A DNA stretch of 64,000 bases from Alphaproteobacteria bacterium. Its GTDB lineage: Bacteria; Myxococcota_A; UBA796; GCA-2862545. Position numbers and translations under genes: made by a program. The stretch covers positions 62,001-126,000 of the forward strand of contig JACKET010000001.1 in the NCBI GenBank assembly GCA_020632875.1, written 5' to 3'. Every line of letters begins with the position of its first letter. Positions within the stretch are counted from its first letter, which is position 1. The notes below the pieces were generated by a model that ran no database searches, had not been told where the DNA came from, and was given only the letters and a program-made list of their open reading frames with translations. Of the stretch, positions 14,812 to 21,733 are shown in pieces.

Positions 14812-15453
14812 ACCGGCGGCGCGGAAGGCGAGGCGCTCGTGGGCCACGCCGGCGAACGGGAGCCCGTCGATCACGGCGCCGAGGTCGGGCGGAATCGGCG
14901 CGGTCACGTCGAGCGGCCCGTCCTGGAGGGCGAGTCGGAGGTGGTAGCAGTGGAGCGCCAGGCGCTCGAGGCCGCGTTCCCGCCAGGCGCGGTTCACGCG
15001 CGTGTCGCCGTGCGTCGAGTCGCCGAGGATCGGGTGCCCCACCCCCGCGAGGTGGCGCCGCACCTGGTGGAACCGCCCCGTGGCAGGGCGAGCGAGGACG
15101 AGCGAGCAGCGCGGCTCCGGGGCGCTGGCGAGGACCTCGATGGCGGTCTGCGCCTCCTGGTCGACGCCCTCCTTCGCGAGCGGGCGGTCGATCGTGACGC
15201 CGTCGAAGCGGTCGGCCACCCCGCGCACGAGGGCCACGTAGGTCTTCTCACCCTCGCGGAGCGCGTCCTGCAGCGGCGGGACGGCCTCGGACGACAGCGC
15301 GAACAGCAGGCAGCCGCTGGTCGGACGGTCGAGCCGGTGCACGGGGTAGACGTACCGGTCGAGGGCGTCCCGCACGCGAATCATCATCACGTCGCGATCG
15401 GGCGCGAGTCCGGACCGGTGAACGAGAAGGCCCGCTGGCTTGTCGACCACCAC
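14809..15453 (-). CDS. truC: TruC-like tRNA pseudouridine(65) synthase
   Basis: A 214-residue RluA-superfamily synthase closest in pattern to TruC: VVDKPAGLLVHRSGLAPDR at the N-terminus, HRLDRPTSG with the catalytic Asp, GRFHQVRRHLAGVGHPILGD, then HGDTRVN and a conserved LALHCYHL. TruC makes pseudouridine 65 in tRNA. GTG 15453 is the first conventional start, but homologous-looking sequence (PPPTFLARGSDH) continues in frame upstream without ATG, GTG or TTG until a TAG at 15538-15540. The N-terminus is therefore uncertain and might use CTG. That TAG is the stop of the small gene upstream, in the same frame. Confidence 0.85.
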   Translation of the reverse strand: MVVDKPAGLLVHRSGLAPDRDVMMIRVRDALDRYVYPVHRLDRPTSGCLLFALSSEAVPPLQDALREGEKTYVALVRGVADRFDGVTIDRPLAKEGVDQEAQTAIEVLASAPEPRCSLVLARPATGRFHQVRRHLAGVGHPILGDSTHGDTRVNRAWRERGLERLALHCYHLRLALQDGPLDVTAPIPPDLGAVIDGLPFAGVAHERLAFRAAG

Positions 15454-15537
15454 GTGATCGGAGCCGCGGGCCAGGAAGGTCGGGGGAGGAGCGGGGACCG
15501 GAGGCCCGGGCCCCCCCGTGGAGGTCAGGAGACCGGC

Positions 15538-15657
15538 CTACCAGTAGATGTAGACAGCGAGGGTCGCGAAGATCGCCTGCATGGTGATGACGGTGCTGGC
15601 GACGCCGCCCTCGACGAGCTTCAGGGCATCCTTCTGAATCTGCTGGGGAGTGATCAT
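15538..15657 (-). CDS. 39-residue hydrophobic peptide, hypothetical
   Basis: An ATG-started frame of 39 codons with GAGGA seven bases upstream of the start. The peptide opens MITPQQIQKDALKLVEGG (amphipathic, charged) and continues into a hydrophobic helix VASTVITMQAIFATLAVYIYW that ends at the stop. One short membrane segment with an N-terminal soluble helix is the likely topology. No family is recognised. The gene is in the same frame as TruC, 28 codons upstream of its GTG, so they may be co-transcribed. The 273-bp gap between it and the divergent lipoprotein gene at 15931 shows only short G/C-rich inverted repeats (for example GGGAC/GTCCC near 15845). Confidence 0.6.
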   Translation of the reverse strand: MITPQQIQKDALKLVEGGVASTVITMQAIFATLAVYIYW

Positions 15658-15930
15658 CGGTCTGTCCTCGCTTCAAGAGTCAAATGGTGCGCAACATCGC
15701 GCTCGCCCAGAGCCAATGCAGGGTGCGTGCCAAGCCCGTGGATTCGGTCAGGGGAGTGTGAGACGGAGCGTTGGAGCGATGAAATCTCCCCGGGGTCTCG
15801 GAGCCGCCCGGAACGCGTCAGGTGGGACATCGGTGCCCCAAAGGGACCCCGGTGTCCCCAGGGGGTGCGACATCTTGATCCCGCCTCCCGACCCTCTTGC
15901 TTTTGGCGCGTGCCTGACCTAGCAAGGGAC

Positions 15931-17004
15931 ATGCGTTCCTCCATCGCTCTCGCCCTGTTCGCGCTCGCCTGCTCTCCTGCCCAGCGGGAGTGGCGCCTGG
16001 CCAAGCGCTCCGACACGTCCGCTGCGTACCGCGCGTTCGCCCAGGCCAATCCGACCGATCCGCACCGGGCCGAAGCCCTCGAGCGCACCGAGCAGCTCGA
16101 CTGGCAGCACGCCGTCACGCGCGACTCGGTCGACGCGTGGACCACGTACGTCGCGTTCCATCCGGGCTCGACGCGCATCGGCGAAGCGCGCGCCAAGCTC
16201 GAGGGGGCGCGGTGGAAGCAGGCCGTCGACGAGGGCTCGCGCCAGGGCTTCGACATGTACCTGGGCAGCCATCCCACGGGCCCGCATGCCGACGAGGCGC
16301 GCGCGAAGCTCGACGAGATCGCGTGGGCCGAGGCGGATCGCGAGGGCACGATCGAGAGCTACGGCAAGTACCTGGTGCGCTTCAAGACCGGTCCGCACGC
16401 GGCCGAGGCGTCCCGCAAGCGCGAAGAGCTGTTCTGGCGCAATGCCCGCGACACCGACGACCCGATGCAGTACCGCGTCTACCTGGCGAAGTACCCGTCC
16501 GGCACGCACGCCGACGAGGCGAAGGGCGCCATCGAGGGCTTCCGCTTCTCGGGGGTCGCGCTGCGCGTGATCGTGAAGTCCACGGTCCGCGGCGACTCGA
16601 TCAAGACGTGGAAGCCGAGCCTCGAATCGAGCCTCGCCGCCAAGCTGCGCGAGGAGGGGTTCAAGGTGTCGTGGATGGACGTGATCGACGCCCGCGGCAA
16701 GGTCGTCGATCCGTTCTCCGAGCTCCTCACGATGGTTCCCGAGGATCACGCCGCGCTGATCGTCGTCCTCGAGGAGTCCAAGGGCCGCGCGTTCGACCCG
16801 TCCGGCTTCGCCACCGACGTCGACGCCGAGGTCTTCGTCGTGCCGCCCGCCCGCGTCCAGCCGTTCATCACGAAGGAGGTCGACGCCTCCACGAGCGGCA
16901 AGGTCCGCGTCGAGAACGAGCAGGGCCTGCACGTCGATGCGCAGAAGCAGCTCGGCTACGAAATCGCCAAAGCGAAGCTCGGGCTCTCCGAATGGAAACG
17001 CTGA
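15931..17004 (+). CDS. lipoprotein with five exact 37-residue repeats
   Basis: A 357-residue protein. The signal MRSSIALALFALAC carries an ALAC lipobox with Cys14. Residues 21-205 are five consecutive repeats of exactly 37 residues, each opening with Trp at 21, 58, 95, 132 and 169. They share the pattern W-x2-A, an aromatic pair near position 13-16, then P-x-G-P-H-A and EA. The pattern resembles TPR- or Sel1-like helical pairs. The C-terminal half (about 207-357) is a mixed alpha/beta domain starting GVALRVIVKSTVRGD. A TTGCTT - 17 bp - TAGCAA pair lies directly upstream. The stop overlaps the start of the UPF0462 gene. Function unknown. Confidence 0.8.
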   Translation: MRSSIALALFALACSPAQREWRLAKRSDTSAAYRAFAQANPTDPHRAEALERTEQLDWQHAVTRDSVDAWTTYVAFHPGSTRIGEARAKLEGARWKQAVDEGSRQGFDMYLGSHPTGPHADEARAKLDEIAWAEADREGTIESYGKYLVRFKTGPHAAEASRKREELFWRNARDTDDPMQYRVYLAKYPSGTHADEAKGAIEGFRFSGVALRVIVKSTVRGDSIKTWKPSLESSLAAKLREEGFKVSWMDVIDARGKVVDPFSELLTMVPEDHAALIVVLEESKGRAFDPSGFATDVDAEVFVVPPARVQPFITKEVDASTSGKVRVENEQGLHVDAQKQLGYEIAKAKLGLSEWKR

Positions 17005-17531
17005 GCGCCATCGTCGAGGTCGGCTTCACGTGGGATGGGGCGCCCGTCCAGGCCGACGAGCGCGTACGCATCACGCTGCAGCCCGAGCGGGACGCCCTCC
17101 TCGTCGAGGTCGAGGCGCCCTTCCACGGCGATCCCGCGCCCGGCGCGGAGCCCGGCCCCACGGCGGGCCTGTGGGACTACGAGGTGGTCGAGCTGTTCGT
17201 CGCGGGCCTCGCGCCGCGCGGCAAGCCCACGCCGTACCTCGAGATCGAGCTCGGCCCCTGGGGTCACCACCTGGTGCTCGACCTGATGGGCGTGCGGAAC
17301 CCCATCCGCACCGAGATCCCCATCGAGTACGTCGCGCGGCGCCTCGGGTCGCGCTGGCACGGGTCCGCGCGCATCCCGTGGCGCATGCTGCCGGCGCGTC
17401 CGGCGCGCTTCAACGCGTACGCCATCCACGGCCTGGGTGAAGGGCGCCGCTACCTCGCGATGACGCCGGTGCCGGGCCCACATCCCGACTTCCACCGGCT
17501 GCACTGCTTCTCGCCCTGGCCCCTGCGCTAG
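16992..17531 (+). CDS. UPF0462 (C4orf33-like) family protein
   Basis: A 179-residue protein starting at ATG 16992, 13 nt before the end of the upstream lipoprotein gene. The sequence matches the UPF0462 pattern well: FTWDGAPVQ near the start, VEAPFHGDPAPG, then GLWDYEVVELFVAG, YLEIELGPWGHHLVLDL and a C-terminal FNAYAIHG. UPF0462 proteins occur in animals (human C4orf33) and scattered bacteria and have no known biochemical role. They look like a compact beta-sandwich. The TAG stop shares bases with the TAG stop of the opposite methyltransferase gene in a CTAG palindrome. Confidence 0.85.
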   Translation: METLSAIVEVGFTWDGAPVQADERVRITLQPERDALLVEVEAPFHGDPAPGAEPGPTAGLWDYEVVELFVAGLAPRGKPTPYLEIELGPWGHHLVLDLMGVRNPIRTEIPIEYVARRLGSRWHGSARIPWRMLPARPARFNAYAIHGLGEGRRYLAMTPVPGPHPDFHRLHCFSPWPLR

Positions 17532-18100
17532 CGATCGCAGCGGAAGACGAACGCCGGGGGCACGTTGGCCCAGGCGACGCGGCTGCGCGTGACGCTGCGG
17601 AAGTGCTCCGCCAGGAACGCCTTGAACCGACGGGCCGCGGGGAGCGGCTGGGCGTGCCAGTAGGTGAAGGTCACCATCCGGCCGTCGGGCGCCATGGCCT
17701 CGAGGATGCCGGACAGGATGGTCTCCTGGAGCTCTTTCGGCCAGATCGCCCACGGGAGGCTGCTCACCACGCGGTCGACGGGTGAATGGCCCCAGTCTGC
17801 CGTGATCGCGGGGAGGTCCTGCGCGAAACGCTCGACGACCGGGAGGTCGGGGAACCGCCCGCGGAGCGACGCGGCGAGCTCGGCGTTCGGCTCGAGCACG
17901 ACGAGCGGATTGTCGGGGTGGCGGCGGACGAGCTCGGCCGTCATGGGCCCGGTGCCGGCGCCGAGCTCGGCGACCACGTGGCCGGGTGCGATCGCGGACT
18001 CGTCGACCATGATGCGCGCGAGCTGGGGCCCGGATGGCGCGACGGCCCCGATGGTGACGGGGTCGGAGAGGAACTGCTTCAGGAAGACGCGTGCCGACAT
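17528..18100 (-). CDS. class I SAM-dependent methyltransferase, PmtA/KsgA-like
   Basis: A 190-residue methyltransferase. Motif I VVAELGAGTGPMTAELV gives the SAM-binding glycine loop, followed by VVLEPNAE (motif II acidic residue) and VDRVVSSLPWAIWP, where SLPW takes the place of the NPPY/NLPY motif. The opening SARVFLKQFLSDPVTIGAVAPSG resembles bacterial phospholipid N-methyltransferases of the PmtA group more than rRNA dimethylases. A lipid head-group target is therefore plausible but not proven. ATG 18100 was chosen as the first in-frame ATG with a compact product. It converges on the UPF0462 gene with a 4-nt overlap. Confidence 0.82.
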   Translation of the reverse strand: MSARVFLKQFLSDPVTIGAVAPSGPQLARIMVDESAIAPGHVVAELGAGTGPMTAELVRRHPDNPLVVLEPNAELAASLRGRFPDLPVVERFAQDLPAITADWGHSPVDRVVSSLPWAIWPKELQETILSGILEAMAPDGRMVTFTYWHAQPLPAARRFKAFLAEHFRSVTRSRVAWANVPPAFVFRCDR

Positions 18101-18148
18101 CGCTGGGCAGGTACCGCGCTCGGGCCCGCGGTGCACTCCGCGGTCCGC

Positions 18149-18154
18149 TACGAT
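18149..18154 (+). promoter_or_regulatory. -10-like TACGAT, probable leaderless promoter
   Basis: TACGAT is followed by six bases and ATG 18161. No Shine-Dalgarno sequence is present between them. Confidence 0.45.
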
Positions 18155-18160
18155 GACGCC

Positions 18161-19783
18161 ATGCGCGTGCTCCCCCTCATCGCCGTCGGGCTCGGGGCCT
18201 GTGGGCCGGACGTGCCGGACCGCCACATCGAGCCGCGTACGTGCCTCGATCTGCCGTACGAGGACCCGCACGACGGCGTGGATCAGGACTGCGACCCCGC
18301 GAACGAGTACGACTTCGACGGGGACGGGTTCGTCGTCGATCGGCTGTGGACGGGGACGGACGGCTGGGTGGACGCCCTGCCCGCGGCGACCGCGTGGGCC
18401 GAGGCGAACGGGCTCGGGCCCGTGCGGGGAGGGGACTGCGACGACTTCGACGCGGCCGTGTTCCCCGGGGCTCCCGGCGAGGTGCCGTACGACGCGATCG
18501 ACACGGACTGCGACGGGGCGAACGACTTCGACGTCGACGGGGATGGCTGGATCCCGGTCGGGTACTGGAACGCCGCGGCCTATTACGTGGCCAACTACCT
18601 GGACGGGTTCGCGACCTTCGACGTGCTCGAGGGCGACTGCGACGATGGCGACCCCGCGGTGAGCCCCGTCGCGACGGACGTTCCGTACGACGGCATCGAC
18701 TCGGACTGCGACACGGCCAACGACTTCGACGTGGATGGCGACGGCTTCGTGGCCTCCGGGTACGAGGCGGCGTTCCGGGCGGTGGGGAGCGTGCACCCCA
18801 TCCGGGGTTTCGGGGACTGCGACGACCAGAACGACTTCGTGAGCCCGGTGGCGCCAGAGCGCCTGGTGTCGCCGCGGGACGTCGACTGCGACGGGGCGTC
18901 GGACGGGGCCTGGCTCGTGGTCCACGACCTCGGCCTGCGGCACGCCGGGCCCGCGGTGTACGCGGGGGGCGAGACGCTCGAGGCGCTGGTTCTGGCGGCT
19001 GGAGCGGCGGACGGCTTCGCGGGGCCGGGGACCTTTGCGTTCGCCACGCCCTTCGCGTCCGATCTCGACGACGTGCTCGGGGTGCTCCGGCTCTCGGACG
19101 TCCGCGCCGAGCGGCTGGCGGTGCGGCCCGAGACGCCCGGCGTGACGGCGATCCTCGCGGCGGGCGGGGCGTGGGGCGCAGTGCCGCTCGGAGCGCCGGC
19201 GCCCCAGGGTCCGCAGATCGGGCCGGCGACATGGACCGACGGGCCGCTTCCCGGTCTCCAGGTCGTGGCGACCGACGACGGCGTCCTGACGTGTGGCGGC
19301 GGCCCGACGGTGTGGTCGACTGGCGAGGTGCTCGGTCCCGAGGTGGAGTCCTGCGGGGTGCTCGACGGGGTCCCCGTGCTGTGCGACCCGGCGTGTGTCG
19401 CGCTCGAAGCGCGCGGCCCGGTGGAGCTGCCGTGGGTGTCGCCGACGCGGATCACCGGCGGGCACGCCTTGATCGACGGGCAGCTCTACGGTCCCGACGG
19501 TGCGCGGGCCTTCCACGCGTCCGACGCGACGGACGCCGCGGTGGCGGGCGACTGGGCGGCCTGGATCGCGGGCGGCGAGGTGTGGGTCGAGGGGCCGACG
19601 GGCGTCGTCGGTCCGCTCCACGCCGTGGTCGCGGGGTGGCAGGACGTGTCCGAGCGCCCCGTCGACCCGGAGTTCACGCCCGACTCGGTGCAGCTCGGGG
19701 TGCGCTGGGGCCACGTCACGGTGATGGCCGTCGAGCACCGCGACGGCCGGGTCCGGGTGGGTCGGGCGCGCCTCGATCCGTAG
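18161..19783 (+). CDS. MopE-like metal-binding repeat lipoprotein
   Basis: A 540-residue protein with signal MRVLPLIAVGLGAC (LGAC lipobox, Cys14). Residues about 28-245 hold four MopE-type units combining DCDD or DCDxAN with FDVDGDGW/F stretches, the acidic motifs linked to calcium or copper binding. The C-terminal half (about 250-540) is Gly/Val-rich with repeated WxxG strands and looks like a beta-propeller (for example GLQVVATDDGVLTCGGG). It is probably anchored in the outer membrane or exposed at the surface. A perfect palindrome follows the gene. Confidence 0.8.
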   Translation: MRVLPLIAVGLGACGPDVPDRHIEPRTCLDLPYEDPHDGVDQDCDPANEYDFDGDGFVVDRLWTGTDGWVDALPAATAWAEANGLGPVRGGDCDDFDAAVFPGAPGEVPYDAIDTDCDGANDFDVDGDGWIPVGYWNAAAYYVANYLDGFATFDVLEGDCDDGDPAVSPVATDVPYDGIDSDCDTANDFDVDGDGFVASGYEAAFRAVGSVHPIRGFGDCDDQNDFVSPVAPERLVSPRDVDCDGASDGAWLVVHDLGLRHAGPAVYAGGETLEALVLAAGAADGFAGPGTFAFATPFASDLDDVLGVLRLSDVRAERLAVRPETPGVTAILAAGGAWGAVPLGAPAPQGPQIGPATWTDGPLPGLQVVATDDGVLTCGGGPTVWSTGEVLGPEVESCGVLDGVPVLCDPACVALEARGPVELPWVSPTRITGGHALIDGQLYGPDGARAFHASDATDAAVAGDWAAWIAGGEVWVEGPTGVVGPLHAVVAGWQDVSERPVDPEFTPDSVQLGVRWGHVTVMAVEHRDGRVRVGRARLDP

Positions 19784-19847
19784 CCCCGCCCCTGTCCCGA
19801 TTGTGCCAGAGCCCTCTCGAAACGCCGTCCAGCACGAGAGGATCAGG

Positions 19848-19878
19848 TGTCCAATTCGGGTCAGACCCGAATTGGACA
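19848..19878. terminator. perfect 14-bp palindrome between convergent genes
   Basis: The arm TGTCCAATTCGGGT (19848-19861), a CAG loop, then the exact complement (19865-19878). It is AT-richer than its surroundings, has no T-tract, and lies between the 3' ends of convergent genes (stops at 19783 and 19927). A bidirectional transcription barrier is likely; a mobile palindromic repeat is the alternative. Confidence 0.6.
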
Positions 19879-19926
19879 GGCGCGCGTCACGCCCGGGCGC
19901 GGCGCCCGGCGCGGGCCGGGAGCGGG

Positions 19927-20388
19927 CTACCGGGTGCGCGTGAGCCGGAGCAGATCCCAGGTGTTCGCGCCGTGGTTCTCGATGCGCACGACCAGCGTGT
20001 CGCCGCCCACGGGGGCCTCGAACGCCTCGGTGTACGCGGCCGGAGGGCCCGGGATGTCTTCGATTCCCTCGTACAGCAGGGCCCCGTCGACGTACAGCGC
20101 GAGGCGGCCCGTGGTCGGCTCTTCGGCGAACAGCCAGTCGTGCCACCACACGACCTCGAGCGCGTCGCCGGCCTCGATGGGCACCGCGAGCCTCTGGCCG
20201 AGCGCGACCGGCGAGCAGCCCTCGGTCTCGATCTCCAGCGCGGAGCCCTCGAGGGAGGCCGCGATGTCGGAGCACGCCTCGCCCGCGAGCGGGTCGGTCG
20301 CGTCGAGCGAGGACCAGGCGCCGTTGTCGAGGAGCTGCACCGGCTCGGAGCCGGCACACGCGGTCAGCAGGAGCAGCAGGGCGCGCAT
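19927..20388 (-). CDS. hypothetical lipoprotein
   Basis: A 153-residue protein with a short signal MRALLLLLTAC (LTAC lipobox, Cys11). The mature part reads as a jelly-roll or carbohydrate-binding-like beta-sandwich: alternating strands such as LEIETEGC, ALEVVWWHDWLF, GRLALYVDGALLYEGI and TLVVRIENHGANTWDLL. No named family is recognised. It is divergent from the copper-monooxygenase gene, with 66 bp between starts. A weak GGAG precedes ATG 20388. Confidence 0.65.
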   Translation of the reverse strand: MRALLLLLTACAGSEPVQLLDNGAWSSLDATDPLAGEACSDIAASLEGSALEIETEGCSPVALGQRLAVPIEAGDALEVVWWHDWLFAEEPTTGRLALYVDGALLYEGIEDIPGPPAAYTEAFEAPVGGDTLVVRIENHGANTWDLLRLTRTR

Positions 20389-20454
20389 GCGACTCCGTAA
20401 CCGGCATCCCGCCGCGCGGTGTTATGCCGGGGAGTCGTCACCATCGGGGGAGCC

Positions 20455-21726
20455 ATGCGCTTCATCGCCGTCCTCGTCCTCGCCGCCGGCTGCCAGGGCG
20501 CCTCACCCACGTACTACGCGGATCTGAAGCCGATCCTCGACAACCGGTGCAACAGCTGCCACGACGCGGGGGGCGTGGGCCCGTTCCCGCTCGAGTCCTA
20601 CGACGACGTGTCCACGGTGGCCGAGCTGGTGGTGAACGCGGTGGAGTCGCGCCAGATGCCGCCGTGGAAGGCGGTCCCCGGCGCGCTCGCGTACCAGGGC
20701 GACCCCACGCTCACCGACGAGCAGATCGCGCTCTTCCGCGCCTGGCTCGACGGCGGGATGCGCGAAGGCGACCCCGAAGACGAGGGGCAGGCGCTCCCGC
20801 CCATCGCCGTCGAGCTCCCGCGGGTCGACGTGGCCCTCGAGCTGCCCGAGCCGTACGCGCCGCCGCCCGCCGTCGCGGACGACTACCGCTGCTTCATCAC
20901 CGAGTGGCCCGGCACGGGCATCCAGTACGTCACGGGCTTCGAGGTGAAGCCCGACAACAAGACCGTCGTGCACCACGTCGCGGCCTTCCTCGTCCGTCCC
21001 GACGGCATCGCGGGCCCCGGCGTGATCGACACCTTCCGCGGCTTCGACGACGCGGATCCCGGTCCCGGCTACACCTGCTACGGCGGTCCCGGCGGGGCCG
21101 AGGGCACGGATGTCCCCATCCAGCAGGTGGCCCAGTGGGTGCCCGGCAACGGCGCGGTCCTGTTCCCCGAGGGCGTGGGCATCGCGGTGTCCGAGGGCAG
21201 CCTGCTCGTGATGCAGCTGCACTACAACACGGCCGCGTGGGACGGCACGCCCGACCGCTCGAGCATCGAGCTCCTCGTCGAGCCCGAGGTCGATCGGCTC
21301 GGGGCCTTCGCGCCGTTCCTCAATCCGCTGTGGCCGATCGGCGGCATGAACCTCCCCGCGGGCCAGACCACGACGCACACCCAGGCGGGCGATCCGCGCG
21401 CGTTCTTCGAGCTCCTCAACGGTGATCTCGACCTCGAGGCCGGCTTCGACATCCACGCCGCCATGCTCCACATGCACCAGCTCGGCCGCACGGGCGTCGT
21501 GCGCGTCGACCGGATGGGCGGCGAGCAGCTCGAGCTGCTGCGCGTCGACGACTGGGACTTCGACTGGCAGCTGAACTACCGGTTCATGGACCCGGTCGGG
21601 TTCGAGCCCGGCGACGAGATGTTCCTGTCGTGCACCTACGAGAACGACCGCGGCGCCGACGTGAACTGGGGCGAGGGGAGCGAAGAGGAGATGTGCGTGG
21701 GCAACCTCTTCATCTCCCAGCGCTGA
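20455..21726 (+). CDS. copper type II monooxygenase (PHM-like) with cytochrome c motif
   Basis: A 423-residue secreted lipoprotein (signal MRFIAVLVLAAGC). A haem-binding motif CNSCH at 32-36 starts a small c-type cytochrome-like domain to about residue 105, with MPPW near 68 as a possible Met ligand. The rest resembles copper type II, ascorbate-dependent monooxygenases of the PHM/DBM group: VVHHVAAFLV gives the His pair (173-174), MQLHYN (253-258) and AAMLHMHQLG (336-344) supply further His/Met ligands. Such enzymes hydroxylate C-H bonds. Fusion to a haem c domain suggests electrons arrive from a respiratory donor. ATG 20455 is preceded by GGGGGAG. Confidence 0.82.
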   Translation: MRFIAVLVLAAGCQGASPTYYADLKPILDNRCNSCHDAGGVGPFPLESYDDVSTVAELVVNAVESRQMPPWKAVPGALAYQGDPTLTDEQIALFRAWLDGGMREGDPEDEGQALPPIAVELPRVDVALELPEPYAPPPAVADDYRCFITEWPGTGIQYVTGFEVKPDNKTVVHHVAAFLVRPDGIAGPGVIDTFRGFDDADPGPGYTCYGGPGGAEGTDVPIQQVAQWVPGNGAVLFPEGVGIAVSEGSLLVMQLHYNTAAWDGTPDRSSIELLVEPEVDRLGAFAPFLNPLWPIGGMNLPAGQTTTHTQAGDPRAFFELLNGDLDLEAGFDIHAAMLHMHQLGRTGVVRVDRMGGEQLELLRVDDWDFDWQLNYRFMDPVGFEPGDEMFLSCTYENDRGADVNWGEGSEEEMCVGNLFISQR

Positions 21727-21733
21727 GGACGGT

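Noticed and set aside
16479..16932. Antisense frames over the 37-residue-repeat lipoprotein
   Set aside because: Long only because the sense codons avoid stops in reverse. No start signal or domain.
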